11,140 nt of DNA from assembly GCA_002254825.2 (NCBI GenBank), contig NJEL02000036.1, forward strand, positions 1 through 11,140. The letters are read 5' to 3'. This document shows, one piece after another, positions 1-6,856 of this stretch. Every line of letters begins with the position of its first letter. Position 1 is the first letter of the stretch. The position numbers were made by a program, and so were the translations under genes. The notes below the pieces were generated by a model. That model did no database searches. It saw nothing but the letters and a program-made list of their open reading frames with translations, and was not told where the DNA came from. This DNA is from Methanosarcinales archaeon ex4572_44. Lineage in GTDB: Archaea > Halobacteriota > Methanosarcinia > Methanosarcinales > EX4572-44.

Positions 1-66
1 GAGCTTGAGAGGGTTGAGAGGATACAGAGACATAAGTGGAAGTTAATAGAGGGTGGAGGGGTGTAG
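1..66 (+). CDS. C-terminal tail of an unidentified upstream gene (partial)
   Basis: Frame 1 is open from the window edge to a TAG at 64-66 and encodes 21 residues rich in Glu, Arg, Lys and Trp, ending in GGGV. The charged composition looks like a genuine protein tail. A GGAGGGG motif at 55-61 lies inside it and would serve as ribosome binding site for the following nucleotidyltransferase gene, so the two are probably in one operon. Too short to assign a family. It could also be chance open frame. Confidence 0.4.
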   Translation, partial: ELERVERIQRHKWKLIEGGGV

Positions 67-68
67 AG

Positions 69-410
69 TTGTTGAAGGTGGAAAAGGTGGATGATAAGCT
101 TTTAAATGAGATTGTTAAGAGGATTTTGGGTGTGGTTAACCCTGTTAGGATCATTCTATTTGGTTCTTATGCCTATGGGGTGCCTCATGGGGAAAGCGAT
201 TTGGATGTGGCTGTTATAGTTGAAAAGGGTGAAAAACCGAGATATAAGAGAGTTGTGCCAATAAATCTCGCCCTTTCAGATATAATCTTTCCCATAGATG
301 TTTTTGTCTATGACGTGAATGAGGTCGAAGAGTGGAGAGGTGTTCCTCAATCGTTCATCAGTTCTATTATAGAAAAAGGGAGGGTGATCTATGAGAGACA
401 AAAAACTTGA
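69..410 (+). CDS. MNT-type nucleotidyltransferase domain protein (probable antitoxin of a HEPN/MNT pair)
   Basis: Small protein of the minimal nucleotidyltransferase (MNT, NTP_transf_2) family. From the TTG at 69, residues 32-46 hold the signature GSxxxG...SDLD, with Asp44 and Asp46 as metal-binding residues, and a third Asp (Asp77, in PIDVF) completes the usual triad, so the active site looks intact. The frame opens earlier, with a GTG at 36, but only the TTG at 69 or 72 has a good Shine-Dalgarno (GGAGGGG, 55-61) at normal spacing, so I prefer 69; the longer form is possible. The gene overlaps the next one, a HEPN protein, by 20 bases. In characterised HEPN/MNT modules the MNT partner neutralises the HEPN RNase, in some cases by AMPylating it. 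That role is inferred here from family and gene order. Confidence 0.88.
   Translation: MLKVEKVDDKLLNEIVKRILGVVNPVRIILFGSYAYGVPHGESDLDVAVIVEKGEKPRYKRVVPINLALSDIIFPIDVFVYDVNEVEEWRGVPQSFISSIIEKGRVIYERQKT
378..390 (+). promoter_or_regulatory. Strong Shine-Dalgarno for the HEPN gene
   Basis: GGGAGGGTGATCT closely matches the complement of the archaeal 16S 3' end and abuts the ATG at 391. It lies within the end of the MNT gene, so the HEPN protein can be translated independently of, or coupled to, its partner. It is the strongest ribosome binding site I noticed in the window. Confidence 0.7.
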
Positions 411-792
411 ATGGATAAGAAAATGGTTCATAAGGGCGGAGAAAGATATTAGAGTGGCAGAGAGATTTTTAAATGATGTAGAGATGGCAGATATAGTGTG
501 TTTTCACGCACAGCAGGCGGCAGAAAAATGCTTAAAGGCTTATCTAAATTGGCTTGAAATAGAGTATCCAAAAACACATCTTCTTGAACAGCTTATAGAA
601 CTTGCATCGTTAAAGGATAGGGATATTTTAAAATTAAAAGGGGATTCAGCGAAACTCTCACCCTTTGCCGTGGGGGCGAGATATCCCGAATTTGAAGTGC
701 CATCCAGAGAGGACGCCTCTGAAATTGTGGAGATCTCACAGGAGATAAAAAGATATATTCTCTCCAAACTCCCACCAGTTTATGAAAAGTAA
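391..792 (+). CDS. HEPN domain protein (probable toxin of a HEPN/MNT pair)
   Basis: 133-aa all-helical HEPN domain protein of the PF05168 type. The signature is seen at residues 38-52 (FHAQQAAEKCLKAYL), followed by the usual HxLxxL-like helix (KTHLLEQLI, 61-69) and an ARYPEF motif (96-101). Many HEPN toxins are RNases with an R-x4-6-H catalytic motif. I cannot find that motif here, so this may be a catalytically divergent member, or a substrate-binding HEPN rather than an active RNase. The gene begins 20 bases inside the MNT gene and has a near-perfect Shine-Dalgarno, the classic arrangement for this pair. The pairing is seen directly; toxin activity is inferred. Confidence 0.88.
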   Translation: MRDKKLEWIRKWFIRAEKDIRVAERFLNDVEMADIVCFHAQQAAEKCLKAYLNWLEIEYPKTHLLEQLIELASLKDRDILKLKGDSAKLSPFAVGARYPEFEVPSREDASEIVEISQEIKRYILSKLPPVYEK

Positions 793-1030
793 AATAATAC
801 ACGAACAACGCTCCCACAAATACAGCCTGTACCCAGCATCGAAGAGGGAGTTTGCAGAGCCAGTCTCAGAACGCCTGAAATCGATAGAATACTGCCGCTG
901 GAGTGAATTTTACTGGAAAATAACTCGAATAATTGGAAACAGGGAACACAGAACAATCGATGGCTTCCATGACACAATCGCAAATAACAAACAGATCCAG
1001 CGCCAGATCGAGAAGATCAGGGTACATTAG
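782..1030 (+). CDS. Hypothetical protein, 82 aa
   Basis: ORF starting with an ATG that overlaps the HEPN stop by 11 bases and ending in TAG at 1028-1030. The product is basic and aromatic-rich (SEFYWKI, NREHRTIDGFHD, KQIQRQIEKI), without signal peptide or membrane segment. I do not recognise a family. Support for coding is modest: overlap with the upstream gene, protein-like composition, and third positions rich in C and A, like the ends of other transcription units here. It could be a remnant of a longer gene or a third member of the MNT/HEPN operon. No clear Shine-Dalgarno precedes it. Confidence 0.35.
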   Translation: MKSKIIHEQRSHKYSLYPASKREFAEPVSERLKSIEYCRWSEFYWKITRIIGNREHRTIDGFHDTIANNKQIQRQIEKIRVH

Positions 1031-1116
1031 TGTTTAAGGGTGGTGTAGAGATTATGAAATCTATTGAGGGTATGGGAGAAATACTTGTAGGGTGTAAGGG
1101 GAAGGGTGTGTTATGA
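1030..1116 (+). CDS. Possible 28-aa leader or coupling ORF before nog1
   Basis: A GTG at 1030 overlaps the previous TAG (TAGTG), and its frame ends in a TGA at 1114-1116 that overlaps the nog1 ATG (ATGA). Internal ATGs at 1054 and 1072 are alternative starts. The frame has no earlier stop back to 988. The peptide is Gly- and Lys-rich with one Cys and matches nothing I know. The ATGA overlap hints at translational coupling, but such overlaps also arise by chance; the ORF may simply be the nog1 leader. Confidence 0.25.
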   Translation: MFKGGVEIMKSIEGMGEILVGCKGKGVL

Positions 1117-2024
1117 TATTTGAGAAGATTCGTACGGTTCCAAGGTCTGATGAATTGCTTGATAAGGCTTTTCGTCGTGGTAGTCGTGCTAAGAGCGGTA
1201 AGATTAGTTATAATACCAAACGTGAGGCTGAGGAGTCGATGATTATGACTGCGGGCAATATTTTGTCGGACAATCTTGCGAATGTTGTGCGTAGTTTTCC
1301 GAGTTTTGATATGGTTCCTTTGTTTTATCGTGAGCTTGCTGATGTTGTTGTTGGGGTGGATGATCTTAGGGTGAGTCTTTCGAAGGTGGAGTGGGCGAGT
1401 AGGAAGGTTAGGGAGATTGCTCGTATGCACATTGGACGAGTGCGTCGTAGGGAGGATCCGAAGATTGTGCGTCAGTCTGCGGTTGGGAGGATGAGTTCGG
1501 TCATTGGTCGTGTTTCGAAGGATCTTGATTTTTTGAACAGTGCTCGGAATGTGTTGCGGAAGCTTCCAGATATACGGGATGAGCCGACTATTGTTGTTGC
1601 TGGGTATCCTAATGTTGGAAAGTCGTGTTTTGTGAAGTTGGTTTCAAGTGCTAATCCTGAGATTGCATCGTATCCTTTCACAACAAAGGGGCTTGCAGTT
1701 GGGCATTTCACAAGAGCTGGTGCGCGTTATCAGTTGGTTGACACGCCAGGGCTTTTGGATCGACCGCTCGGTGAGCGGAACCGAATAGAGCGTCAGGCGA
1801 TTCTGGCACTTGATTACATAGCTGATGTGATACTGTTCATACTTGACCCGAGCGAGACTTGTGGATACATAATGTCGGATCAAGAAAATCTGTTGAACGA
1901 GATACGAAATACGCTCAAGTGGTGCGATAGTGCCGCTCATCGCTTGCGTGATCGGGGTGACTGCCACCCTCTTATTGTTAAGCTTCCTCTTTGCAGTTAT
2001 CCTCTCTTTATCGGTCACTTATAG
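1113..2024 (+). CDS. nog1: NOG1-family GTPase, C-terminally truncated (foreign-frame tail)
   Basis: Archaeal NOG1, a GTPase linked to large-subunit ribosome assembly. Residues 1-150 match the NOG1 N-terminal helical domain (start MIFEKI, then SFPSFDMVPLFYRELADV). The G domain has the P-loop GYPNVGKS (164-171), the switch I YPFTTKG (188-193), DTPG (210-213) with LLDRP, and LFILDPSETCGY (241-252). After about residue 269 (base 1919) the homology ends. The G4 NKxD and G5 boxes, expected some 15-60 residues further on, are absent. The last ~34 residues are an out-of-frame reading of the following kinase gene, with Cys, His and Arg content unlike NOG1. Family members are usually about 325-340 aa. 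A GGGTG at 1104-1108 sits just before the ATG. Loss of G4 should abolish guanine specificity, so this copy is probably non-functional, or the sequence is rearranged or misassembled here. Confidence 0.85.
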   Translation: MIFEKIRTVPRSDELLDKAFRRGSRAKSGKISYNTKREAEESMIMTAGNILSDNLANVVRSFPSFDMVPLFYRELADVVVGVDDLRVSLSKVEWASRKVREIARMHIGRVRRREDPKIVRQSAVGRMSSVIGRVSKDLDFLNSARNVLRKLPDIRDEPTIVVAGYPNVGKSCFVKLVSSANPEIASYPFTTKGLAVGHFTRAGARYQLVDTPGLLDRPLGERNRIERQAILALDYIADVILFILDPSETCGYIMSDQENLLNEIRNTLKWCDSAAHRLRDRGDCHPLIVKLPLCSYPLFIGHL

Positions 2025-2463
2025 AAGAGGAGTTCACATCCCATTTTTTCACCTTTTTATAGATAGGTTCGAGCGTGCAGATGTGCGGGAGAAATTCCCT
2101 GGAAAGGGCGCAGTGTACTATGTGATTGGCATGATATTACCACTCCTGTTCTTTGAGGAGTCGATAGCGTTCACGTGCATACTGATTACGTGTCTCGGTG
2201 ATGCCGGATCAACACTTGTCGGAAAGAACTTCGGAACTCACAGAATACCATACAACACTCGTAAGACGATCGAAGGCAGTCTTGCGTGTCTCGTTCTTTC
2301 AATCAGCGCCGCTGCAACACAAGTCCCTCCAGAACTCGCAGTGATTGCAGGAACAACTGGCACACTCGTGGAGTCACTCCCACTCCGAGTAGACGACAAC
2401 CTCACAATCCCTCTCATCGTAGGAATAACACTGACAGCCCTGACAGGACTGGGACTTGTGTGA
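1930..2463 (+). CDS. Polyprenol/dolichol kinase-like membrane protein (SEC59/VTE5 type), N-terminally truncated
   Basis: Integral membrane protein of the dolichol/phytol/diacylglycerol kinase family, which phosphorylates lipid alcohols, commonly with CTP. Seen: a hydrophobic segment at residues 8-30, FPGKGAVYYVIGMILPLLF (56-74), GDAGST (90-95) with VGKNFG, KTIEG (112-116), and the C-terminal ESLPLRVDDNLTIPL (148-162), the last three being family hallmarks. It is 177 aa, and the N-terminal RKxxH-type helix expected ahead of this point is missing, so roughly 30 or more residues are lost. The frame is open only from 1897. The GTG at 1930 has a GGTG at 1921 before it, but is probably not the ancestral start. 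It overlaps the broken nog1 ORF in another frame, consistent with one deletion removing the end of nog1 and the start of this gene. Confidence 0.78.
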   Translation: MPLIACVIGVTATLLLLSFLFAVILSLSVTYRRGVHIPFFHLFIDRFERADVREKFPGKGAVYYVIGMILPLLFFEESIAFTCILITCLGDAGSTLVGKNFGTHRIPYNTRKTIEGSLACLVLSISAAATQVPPELAVIAGTTGTLVESLPLRVDDNLTIPLIVGITLTALTGLGLV

Positions 2464-2601
2464 AAAAAAGGGATCGTTGGATGATGCTTGGCGGGGGGGT
2501 GGCAACAAGGGTCTTAACGATATTGCAGCCTTCTATAGGGTGGGACGATTGTGCTGGTAGCGCGTGTTATCGGTTGCAGACCTGTGTTATCTCGAGGTTG
2601 C

Positions 2602-3741
2602 TCAACGTATGTATGCCTCCCGAAGCTCTCGGTCAACCTCCCACTTGCCATCTCCTCGGCGAAAGAGCGCAAGACCGCCGAGAACAAGTGATATTTGAGA
2701 GTCCACAAACGAGTAGAGAGCTTCGAGTCTGCCAAGTTTGTTGGCTTGACCGAGATAGATGAATGCGAGAAGACCAGCGCTTGCAAGAACGCCGAGCGTG
2801 AAACTGAGAGCAAACAACGAGTAGAAGCCTAAAACCAGAATCATTATGAAGAGAATTGGTGAGACGATCATCATAAAGTAGTTCATCGGGAATACGATCT
2901 GTCCAAATCTGCCATACTCGCTGTTGAACAGAATATCTCTCTCCCTTAAGAGGAGTCGTATCAGTCCTGTGCCCCTCCTGTCCTTCTGAACGCGACGCTT
3001 GAAGAATCGACTCTGGCTTGCCTCGAAGAAACGGACACTTGGATCAATGATACTCCGATAGCCCTGCCTTCGGATCTTCACGGCAAGCTCGCTATCATCA
3101 GCAAGCGAATCAGCATCGATAGGAACTATCAGATCCTTTCTGAAAGCCGAAAAGGGGCCATGAAATATCACTGTTGAGTCAAGATAAGATTCAAGCAGCT
3201 GGACCCTCGACTGAAGACTCCGATACCCCTCTTCGACCAGGGACTCGTTGAGCACCACCTGGCGCCCACTAACAGCCCCAATACTCGGGTCTGCAAAGTT
3301 TGCAACAGCATGAGAAAGAGCCCCTTTATCAAGAAGACTGTCGCAATCTGTCTTCACCACCACGTCCCCGCGAGCCGCAGCATAACCCTCATTCAACGCC
3401 ACTGCAAGCCCCCTTCTCTCACCCTCTTCAATAACCCGTATGTTGGAAAACTTCTCCTGATACCCACCAATTATCTGACGCGTGGAATCTGTCGACGAAT
3501 CAACAAAGATCACTTCTATCAATTCGAGAGGATAGTCAAGTTCAAAAATATTATCAAGCTTCCCAGCGACGATCGACTCTTCATTAAACGTTGGTATCAC
3601 AATACTAACACTCAAACGATGGCTCAAGCTCTTCCCAGCAGGCGAAAGACCAAGATCAACTCTGGTCGACAAAAGCAGATAGAATAGATAAGGCACTGCA
3701 AAGAAAATTGTTACCAACAAAAGAAATTCAATCACGAGCAC
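2602..3741 (-). CDS. Family 2 glycosyltransferase, membrane-bound
   Basis: 379-aa GT2 inverting glycosyltransferase anchored in the cytoplasmic membrane. An N-terminal membrane helix spans residues 3-24. The GT-A domain begins with VSIVIPTFNEE (45-55), followed by VDSSTDST (80-87), the metal-binding TDCD (131-134), DDSE (215-218) and a QxxRR motif (QKDRR, 252-256). The last is typical of processive cellulose- or hyaluronan-synthase-like enzymes. Two further membrane helices lie at about 283-306 and 308-332. It likely makes surface polysaccharide or transfers sugar to a lipid carrier; donor and acceptor are unknown. The GTG start at 3739-3741 is preceded by GGGTGAT at 3753-3759; a second GTG two codons on (3733-3735) is an alternative. 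It converges with the polyprenol kinase fragment, 138 bases away, and I see no clear terminator between them. It is divergent from tRNA-Pro. Confidence 0.9.
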   Translation of the reverse strand: MLVIEFLLLVTIFFAVPYLFYLLLSTRVDLGLSPAGKSLSHRLSVSIVIPTFNEESIVAGKLDNIFELDYPLELIEVIFVDSSTDSTRQIIGGYQEKFSNIRVIEEGERRGLAVALNEGYAAARGDVVVKTDCDSLLDKGALSHAVANFADPSIGAVSGRQVVLNESLVEEGYRSLQSRVQLLESYLDSTVIFHGPFSAFRKDLIVPIDADSLADDSELAVKIRRQGYRSIIDPSVRFFEASQSRFFKRRVQKDRRGTGLIRLLLRERDILFNSEYGRFGQIVFPMNYFMMIVSPILFIMILVLGFYSLFALSFTLGVLASAGLLAFIYLGQANKLGRLEALYSFVDSQISLVLGGLALFRRGDGKWEVDRELREAYIR

Positions 3742-3829
3742 ACCCTATATCTATCACCCTACAAATAAAAAAGCTTATGCCAACAAAACCACACCACACA
3801 CCACCCATCACAACCATTGTATCAGAAAA

Positions 3830-3837
3830 CTATATAT
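3830..3837 (+). promoter_or_regulatory. TATA box for tRNA-Pro
   Basis: CTATATAT, preceded by a purine-rich GAAAA as in archaeal BRE elements, lies about 33 bases before the mature tRNA 5' end. Initiation some 25 bases downstream would leave a leader of a few bases for RNase P to remove. A second AT-rich motif (TTATAAAT, 3848-3855) would place initiation inside the tRNA, so the first is preferred. Confidence 0.65.
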
Positions 3838-3866
3838 CGTCCAGCGTTATAAATTGACATCTCCAA

Positions 3867-3941
3867 GGGATAGTAGGGTAGCCTGGACGATCCTCGGGCC
3901 TTTGGGAGGCTCTGACTGCGGTTCAAATCCGCGCTATCCCA
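3867..3941 (+). tRNA. tRNA-Pro (anticodon TGG)
   Basis: Cloverleaf folded by eye. Acceptor GGGATAG/CTATCCC (3867-3873 with 3934-3940). D stem GGGT/ATCC with GG in the loop. Anticodon stem GGGCC/GGCTC, with one G.T pair, enclosing the loop TTTGGGA, so the anticodon is TGG. T stem TGCGG/CCGCG with the loop TTCAAAT. Discriminator A at 3941. The 3' CCA is not encoded (CTC follows). No intron. The D loop AGCCTGG start and the TTTGGGA loop are typical of archaeal tRNA-Pro. There are two bases between the D and anticodon stems instead of one in my fold, so the D arm may be drawn slightly differently. Confidence 0.93.
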
Positions 3942-3993
3942 CTCACAAAAGTCAAATTGCAGCGGCATTACTTGTTTATATAGGAAAATTGTT

Positions 3994-4040
3994 AAAACAC
4001 TTGGATAAAATGTTTTACTGTGTTTTGTTCATTTTTTTAA
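3994..4040. terminator. Bidirectional terminator between tRNA-Pro and gatD
   Basis: A 7-bp stem AAAACAC (3994-4000)/GTGTTTT (4020-4026) encloses a smaller TAAAA-TG-TTTTA hairpin (4006-4017). On the plus strand it is followed by a seven-T run at 4032-4038, which would end tRNA-Pro transcription. On the minus strand it starts just after the gatD stop and is followed by TTTT within AACAATTTTCC. The T runs fit archaeal T-rich termination. The placement between convergent genes supports the call. Confidence 0.6.
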
Positions 4041-5294
4041 AAATTTTGTTGTTGTGCTTGGTGTGATTTCGCCTGTGATGTTCGTGGTCATTATTTTTCG
4101 GATCTCTTCTGGTTTTTGTGTTTGCGCGAGTGTCCACATGAGCTTTACGAGTGCTACTTCTGGTAGTAGGTCTTCTCCTTCGATTATTCTTGCTGCGAGC
4201 ATGTCTCGCCCGGTCTCGTATACGCGGTCGCAGATTCGTCCGTTTATGCATTGTGAGGTTATGACGACTGGTATTTTTTTCTCTGTTGCGTCTTTGATTC
4301 GGGGGATCCAGTCTGTTCCGACGTGCCCGAGCCCTGTTCCTTCGATAACGATTCCTTTGTAGTCGTTTTCTATGTAGTGGTCTATCACGTCTGGGTTTGC
4401 GTCTGGGGCGTATTTTATCAGGGCTACTTTTGGTTCGAGTCTTGCGTTGAGTGTTAGTTTTTTCTCGCCGCGTTTTGTGTAATCTATGTGGGTTGTTATT
4501 CTTCGTTCTGGGTAGTTTATTGTGGCGATCGGTTGGGTGTTTATCGATTGGAAGGCGTCTCTTCGTGAGGTGTGCATCTTTCGAACTTTTGTCCCACGGT
4601 GTATGTAGCATGTGTCGTCTGAGGTTGTGGCGTGCATGACGATAGAGACTTCTGCGATATTGCTCGTTGCGACGGTTGCTGCGGAGATTGCGTTAATCGC
4701 GTTGTCGCTGCTCGGTCGATCGGCGCTTCTTTGGCTTCCAACGAGTACTATTGGTACTGGTGTTTGTATCATGAATGAGAGTGCTGCTGCGGTGTAGGTC
4801 ATGGTGTCTGTTCCGTGTGTGATGATTACGCCTTCTGCACCATTTTTTATTTCGTTGTGGACTGCTTGTGCGAGTTTGATCCAGTATTCTGGGCGCATGT
4901 TCTCGCTCAGGATGGTGTAGACCACCTGGGAGTTGTACTGTGCGATTGTTGATAGTTCTGGGATTGCTGTTAGGATGTCTTCTGCTGTGAACTGGCTTGT
5001 GACAGCGCCTGTGCGGTAGTCCACTCTGCTTGCGATCGTGCCACCTGTCGAGAGGATGGATACCAGTGGGAGATCTTCGTTCTGGTGGAGGGGGGGCTTG
5101 GCTTTGGTCTTTATCTCTTCTCTTTTTTTTATTGGTTGGATCTGGGTTTTCTTGGGATCAAATCCTATGTTGTATCCATTGTCAAGTTTTATGACCATAT
5201 TCTCCGTCGTGGTTGGCATCAGCACGCCTTCATATGTTGTCGTTCCACGTACGATTTTCACTCGGTCCCCGAGTTTCGCATCCACTTTCAGCAC
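4029..5294 (-). CDS. gatD: Glutamyl-tRNA(Gln) amidotransferase subunit D
   Basis: GatD is the asparaginase-like subunit of the archaeal GatDE complex. It hydrolyses glutamine and delivers ammonia to GatE for conversion of Glu-tRNA(Gln) to Gln-tRNA(Gln). The 421-aa length is normal. An N-terminal beta-barrel (about 1-55, GDRVKI...YEGVLMP) precedes the type I asparaginase domain: STGGTIAS (82-89, nucleophile Thr86), THGTDTM (159-165, Thr162/Asp163), GSQRSADRPSSD (186-197) and KM at 239-240 supplying the catalytic Lys. All catalytic residues are present. The GTG start at 5292-5294 lies 4 bases after the aminotransferase stop; a GTG three codons in has a better-spaced GGGTG and could be the real start. 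It is the last gene of the ribH operon. gatE is not in the window. Third positions are strikingly rich in A and C compared with ribH. Confidence 0.96.
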   Translation of the reverse strand: MLKVDAKLGDRVKIVRGTTTYEGVLMPTTTENMVIKLDNGYNIGFDPKKTQIQPIKKREEIKTKAKPPLHQNEDLPLVSILSTGGTIASRVDYRTGAVTSQFTAEDILTAIPELSTIAQYNSQVVYTILSENMRPEYWIKLAQAVHNEIKNGAEGVIITHGTDTMTYTAAALSFMIQTPVPIVLVGSQRSADRPSSDNAINAISAATVATSNIAEVSIVMHATTSDDTCYIHRGTKVRKMHTSRRDAFQSINTQPIATINYPERRITTHIDYTKRGEKKLTLNARLEPKVALIKYAPDANPDVIDHYIENDYKGIVIEGTGLGHVGTDWIPRIKDATEKKIPVVITSQCINGRICDRVYETGRDMLAARIIEGEDLLPEVALVKLMWTLAQTQKPEEIRKIMTTNITGEITPSTTTKFLKK

Positions 5295-5298
5295 CCTT

Positions 5299-6441
5299 TT
5301 ATGACAGCGCTTTCTCGATTCGCAGAAGCGCTTCTTTTATCCGTTCCTGTGAGGTTGCATACGATATTCGGATGTAATTCTCTCCCGTGCTTCCAAAGGC
5401 ACTTCCTGGTGTGACTGCTACATGAGCCTCTCTTAGCAATCGCTCTGCGATCTCATCACCGCTCCCGTGTTTGCTGACATTTGTAAATGCGTAGAAGGCA
5501 CCATCTGGCAATGGGGTCGTAAGACCAAGCTCGTTGAGCCCTTTAACGAGGAGGTTTCGCCGTTTCTCAAACTCTGCAGTCTTATCGATTACGCACTGCT
5601 GATCCCCTTTGAGTGCTGCAATTCCTGCGTGCTGAACAAAGCTTGCAGCTTGGCTTACAGAGTGTGAGTTAACCTTCATCATCTGGCTTACCAGATCGAG
5701 GGGTGCTGCAAGGTAGCCGAGCCGCCAGCCAGTCATGGCATACGCCTTCGAGAAGCCATTGACAGTGATCGTGCGTTCCTCCATGCCATCGAAGCTTGCA
5801 AGGCTCTCATGCTCTCTACCATAAATGACCTTCTCGTATATCTCATCAGAGAGTACGAGCAGATCACGGTCTGATGCAAGCTCGGAAATTTCTCGGAGCA
5901 CCTGGTTATCATACACAGCGCCCGTGGGATTACAGGGAGTGTTCACGATTATGAGTCTTGTCTTTGCTGTTATATGCTCGGCAAGGTTCTCTGGTTTGAA
6001 GCCATCATCTGGATCTGTTGGCACCCAGACACTCCTGCCACCTGCAAGCCTCACACAGGCATCATAAGAGACCCATGCAGGGTCAAAGAGTATCACCTCG
6101 TCACCATCATCAACAACACTCATAACAGCCTCAAAGATTGCCTGTTTGGCACCTGGGGTCACAATAATCTCTGATGGCTTTACCTGGAGATTATTTTCTC
6201 TCTGAAGTTTTAATGCAATCTCTTCTCTCAGTTCAGGAATTCCAGCAGAGGGCGTGTAATGTGTTTCGCCTGCGTCAAGTGCATCCTTTGCAGCCTCACA
6301 GATATGGGGCGGAGTGATGAAATCAGGTTCTCCAAGGCTGAAACTGATAACATCAACACCTTTACGCTGAAGCTCACTTGCAAGACCAGCGATGCGCATA
6401 GTAGCCGACTCGCTGACGCTTCGAACACGCTTTGAGACCAT
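5299..6441 (-). CDS. PLP-dependent class I aminotransferase (aspartate/aromatic aminotransferase-like)
   Basis: 380-aa fold-type I aminotransferase, subgroup I-gamma, cytosolic. Seen: SFSLGEPDF (33-41), TPGAKQAI (95-102), the NPTG loop (171-174, Asn171), Asp199 and Tyr202 in SDEIYEKVIYG, the Schiff-base lysine Lys232 in NGFSKAYAMTGWRLGY, Arg240, and the C-terminal carboxylate-binding Arg in ENYIRISYA (about 365). It most likely interconverts aspartate or aromatic amino acids with 2-oxo acids; the exact substrate is not readable from motifs. The ATG start has AAGGAG upstream at normal spacing, inside the end of ribH. It is 4 bases downstream of ribH and 4 bases upstream of gatD, so the three are surely co-transcribed. 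Confidence 0.94.
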   Translation of the reverse strand: MVSKRVRSVSESATMRIAGLASELQRKGVDVISFSLGEPDFITPPHICEAAKDALDAGETHYTPSAGIPELREEIALKLQRENNLQVKPSEIIVTPGAKQAIFEAVMSVVDDGDEVILFDPAWVSYDACVRLAGGRSVWVPTDPDDGFKPENLAEHITAKTRLIIVNTPCNPTGAVYDNQVLREISELASDRDLLVLSDEIYEKVIYGREHESLASFDGMEERTITVNGFSKAYAMTGWRLGYLAAPLDLVSQMMKVNSHSVSQAASFVQHAGIAALKGDQQCVIDKTAEFEKRRNLLVKGLNELGLTTPLPDGAFYAFTNVSKHGSGDEIAERLLREAHVAVTPGSAFGSTGENYIRISYATSQERIKEALLRIEKALS

Positions 6442-6445
6442 AACT

Positions 6446-6856
6446 CTACTCCTTCAACCGTTTTACGAGTTTCACTGCAGCCTCAACAGCACGCTTGCCA
6501 TAATCCACCCGTTCATGTGCCTCCAATCGCGTCATCCCAGGACCTGCAATACCGAGAGTAACAGGCTTATTGTACTCCAGTGAGAGATCGGTTATCTTGC
6601 GGGCAGCATGCTGGACCACCACTTCATCATGCTCGGTAGCACCCTCGATCACAGCACCGAGTGTGACCACAGCATCAACATCGGAACGTTCAAGAAACTT
6701 CTTAATTGCGAGCGGCATGTCATACACACCAGGAACAAGAGTCATGCCAATCACTTCAGCACCGAGAAAAGCAGCATGTTCACGACCCAAAATCTCCATC
6801 TGATACGTAATATCCCGATTAAACTCCGATACAACAAAACCAAGTCTGATACTCAT
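6446..6856 (-). CDS. ribH: 6,7-dimethyl-8-ribityllumazine synthase
   Basis: RibH condenses the ribityl pyrimidine and 3,4-dihydroxybutanone phosphate to lumazine, the penultimate step of riboflavin synthesis. The archaeal-length protein is 136 aa. Seen: FN at 12-13 (substrate stacking), VPGVYDMPLA (41-50), GAVIEGATEHDEVV (67-80) with His76 in the position of the catalytic histidine, and the archaeal-style GPGMTRLEAHER (105-116). It is the first gene of an operon with an aminotransferase and gatD. The ATG start has a good GGTGAGG Shine-Dalgarno 9 bases upstream and a TATA box 54 bases upstream. No other riboflavin genes are in the window. Confidence 0.96.
   Translation of the reverse strand: MSIRLGFVVSEFNRDITYQMEILGREHAAFLGAEVIGMTLVPGVYDMPLAIKKFLERSDVDAVVTLGAVIEGATEHDEVVVQHAARKITDLSLEYNKPVTLGIAGPGMTRLEAHERVDYGKRAVEAAVKLVKRLKE

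Noticed and set aside
1113..2463. nog1 and the kinase as one protein made by programmed frameshifting
   Set aside because: Conserved parts are missing from both proteins at the junction, so shifting frame would not restore either.
2493..2499. Seven-G run after the kinase gene
   Set aside because: A single homopolymer with no other G tracts close enough to form a convincing quadruplex; noted only as a possible sequencing risk.
2286..2762. Plus-strand ORF after the kinase
   Set aside because: It overlaps the kinase and glycosyltransferase in other frames, has unnatural Arg/Ser/Thr-rich composition and no family resemblance.
3975..3982. Perfect TATA-like motif TTTATATA between tRNA-Pro and gatD
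   Set aside because: Transcription on the plus strand would begin inside the terminator hairpin, and on the minus strand inside the tRNA region in antisense; no gene follows in either direction.
4015..4611. Arg/Asn/His-rich minus-strand ORF inside gatD
   Set aside because: It is an alternate frame of gatD; its bias reflects the A+C-rich third positions of the real gene.
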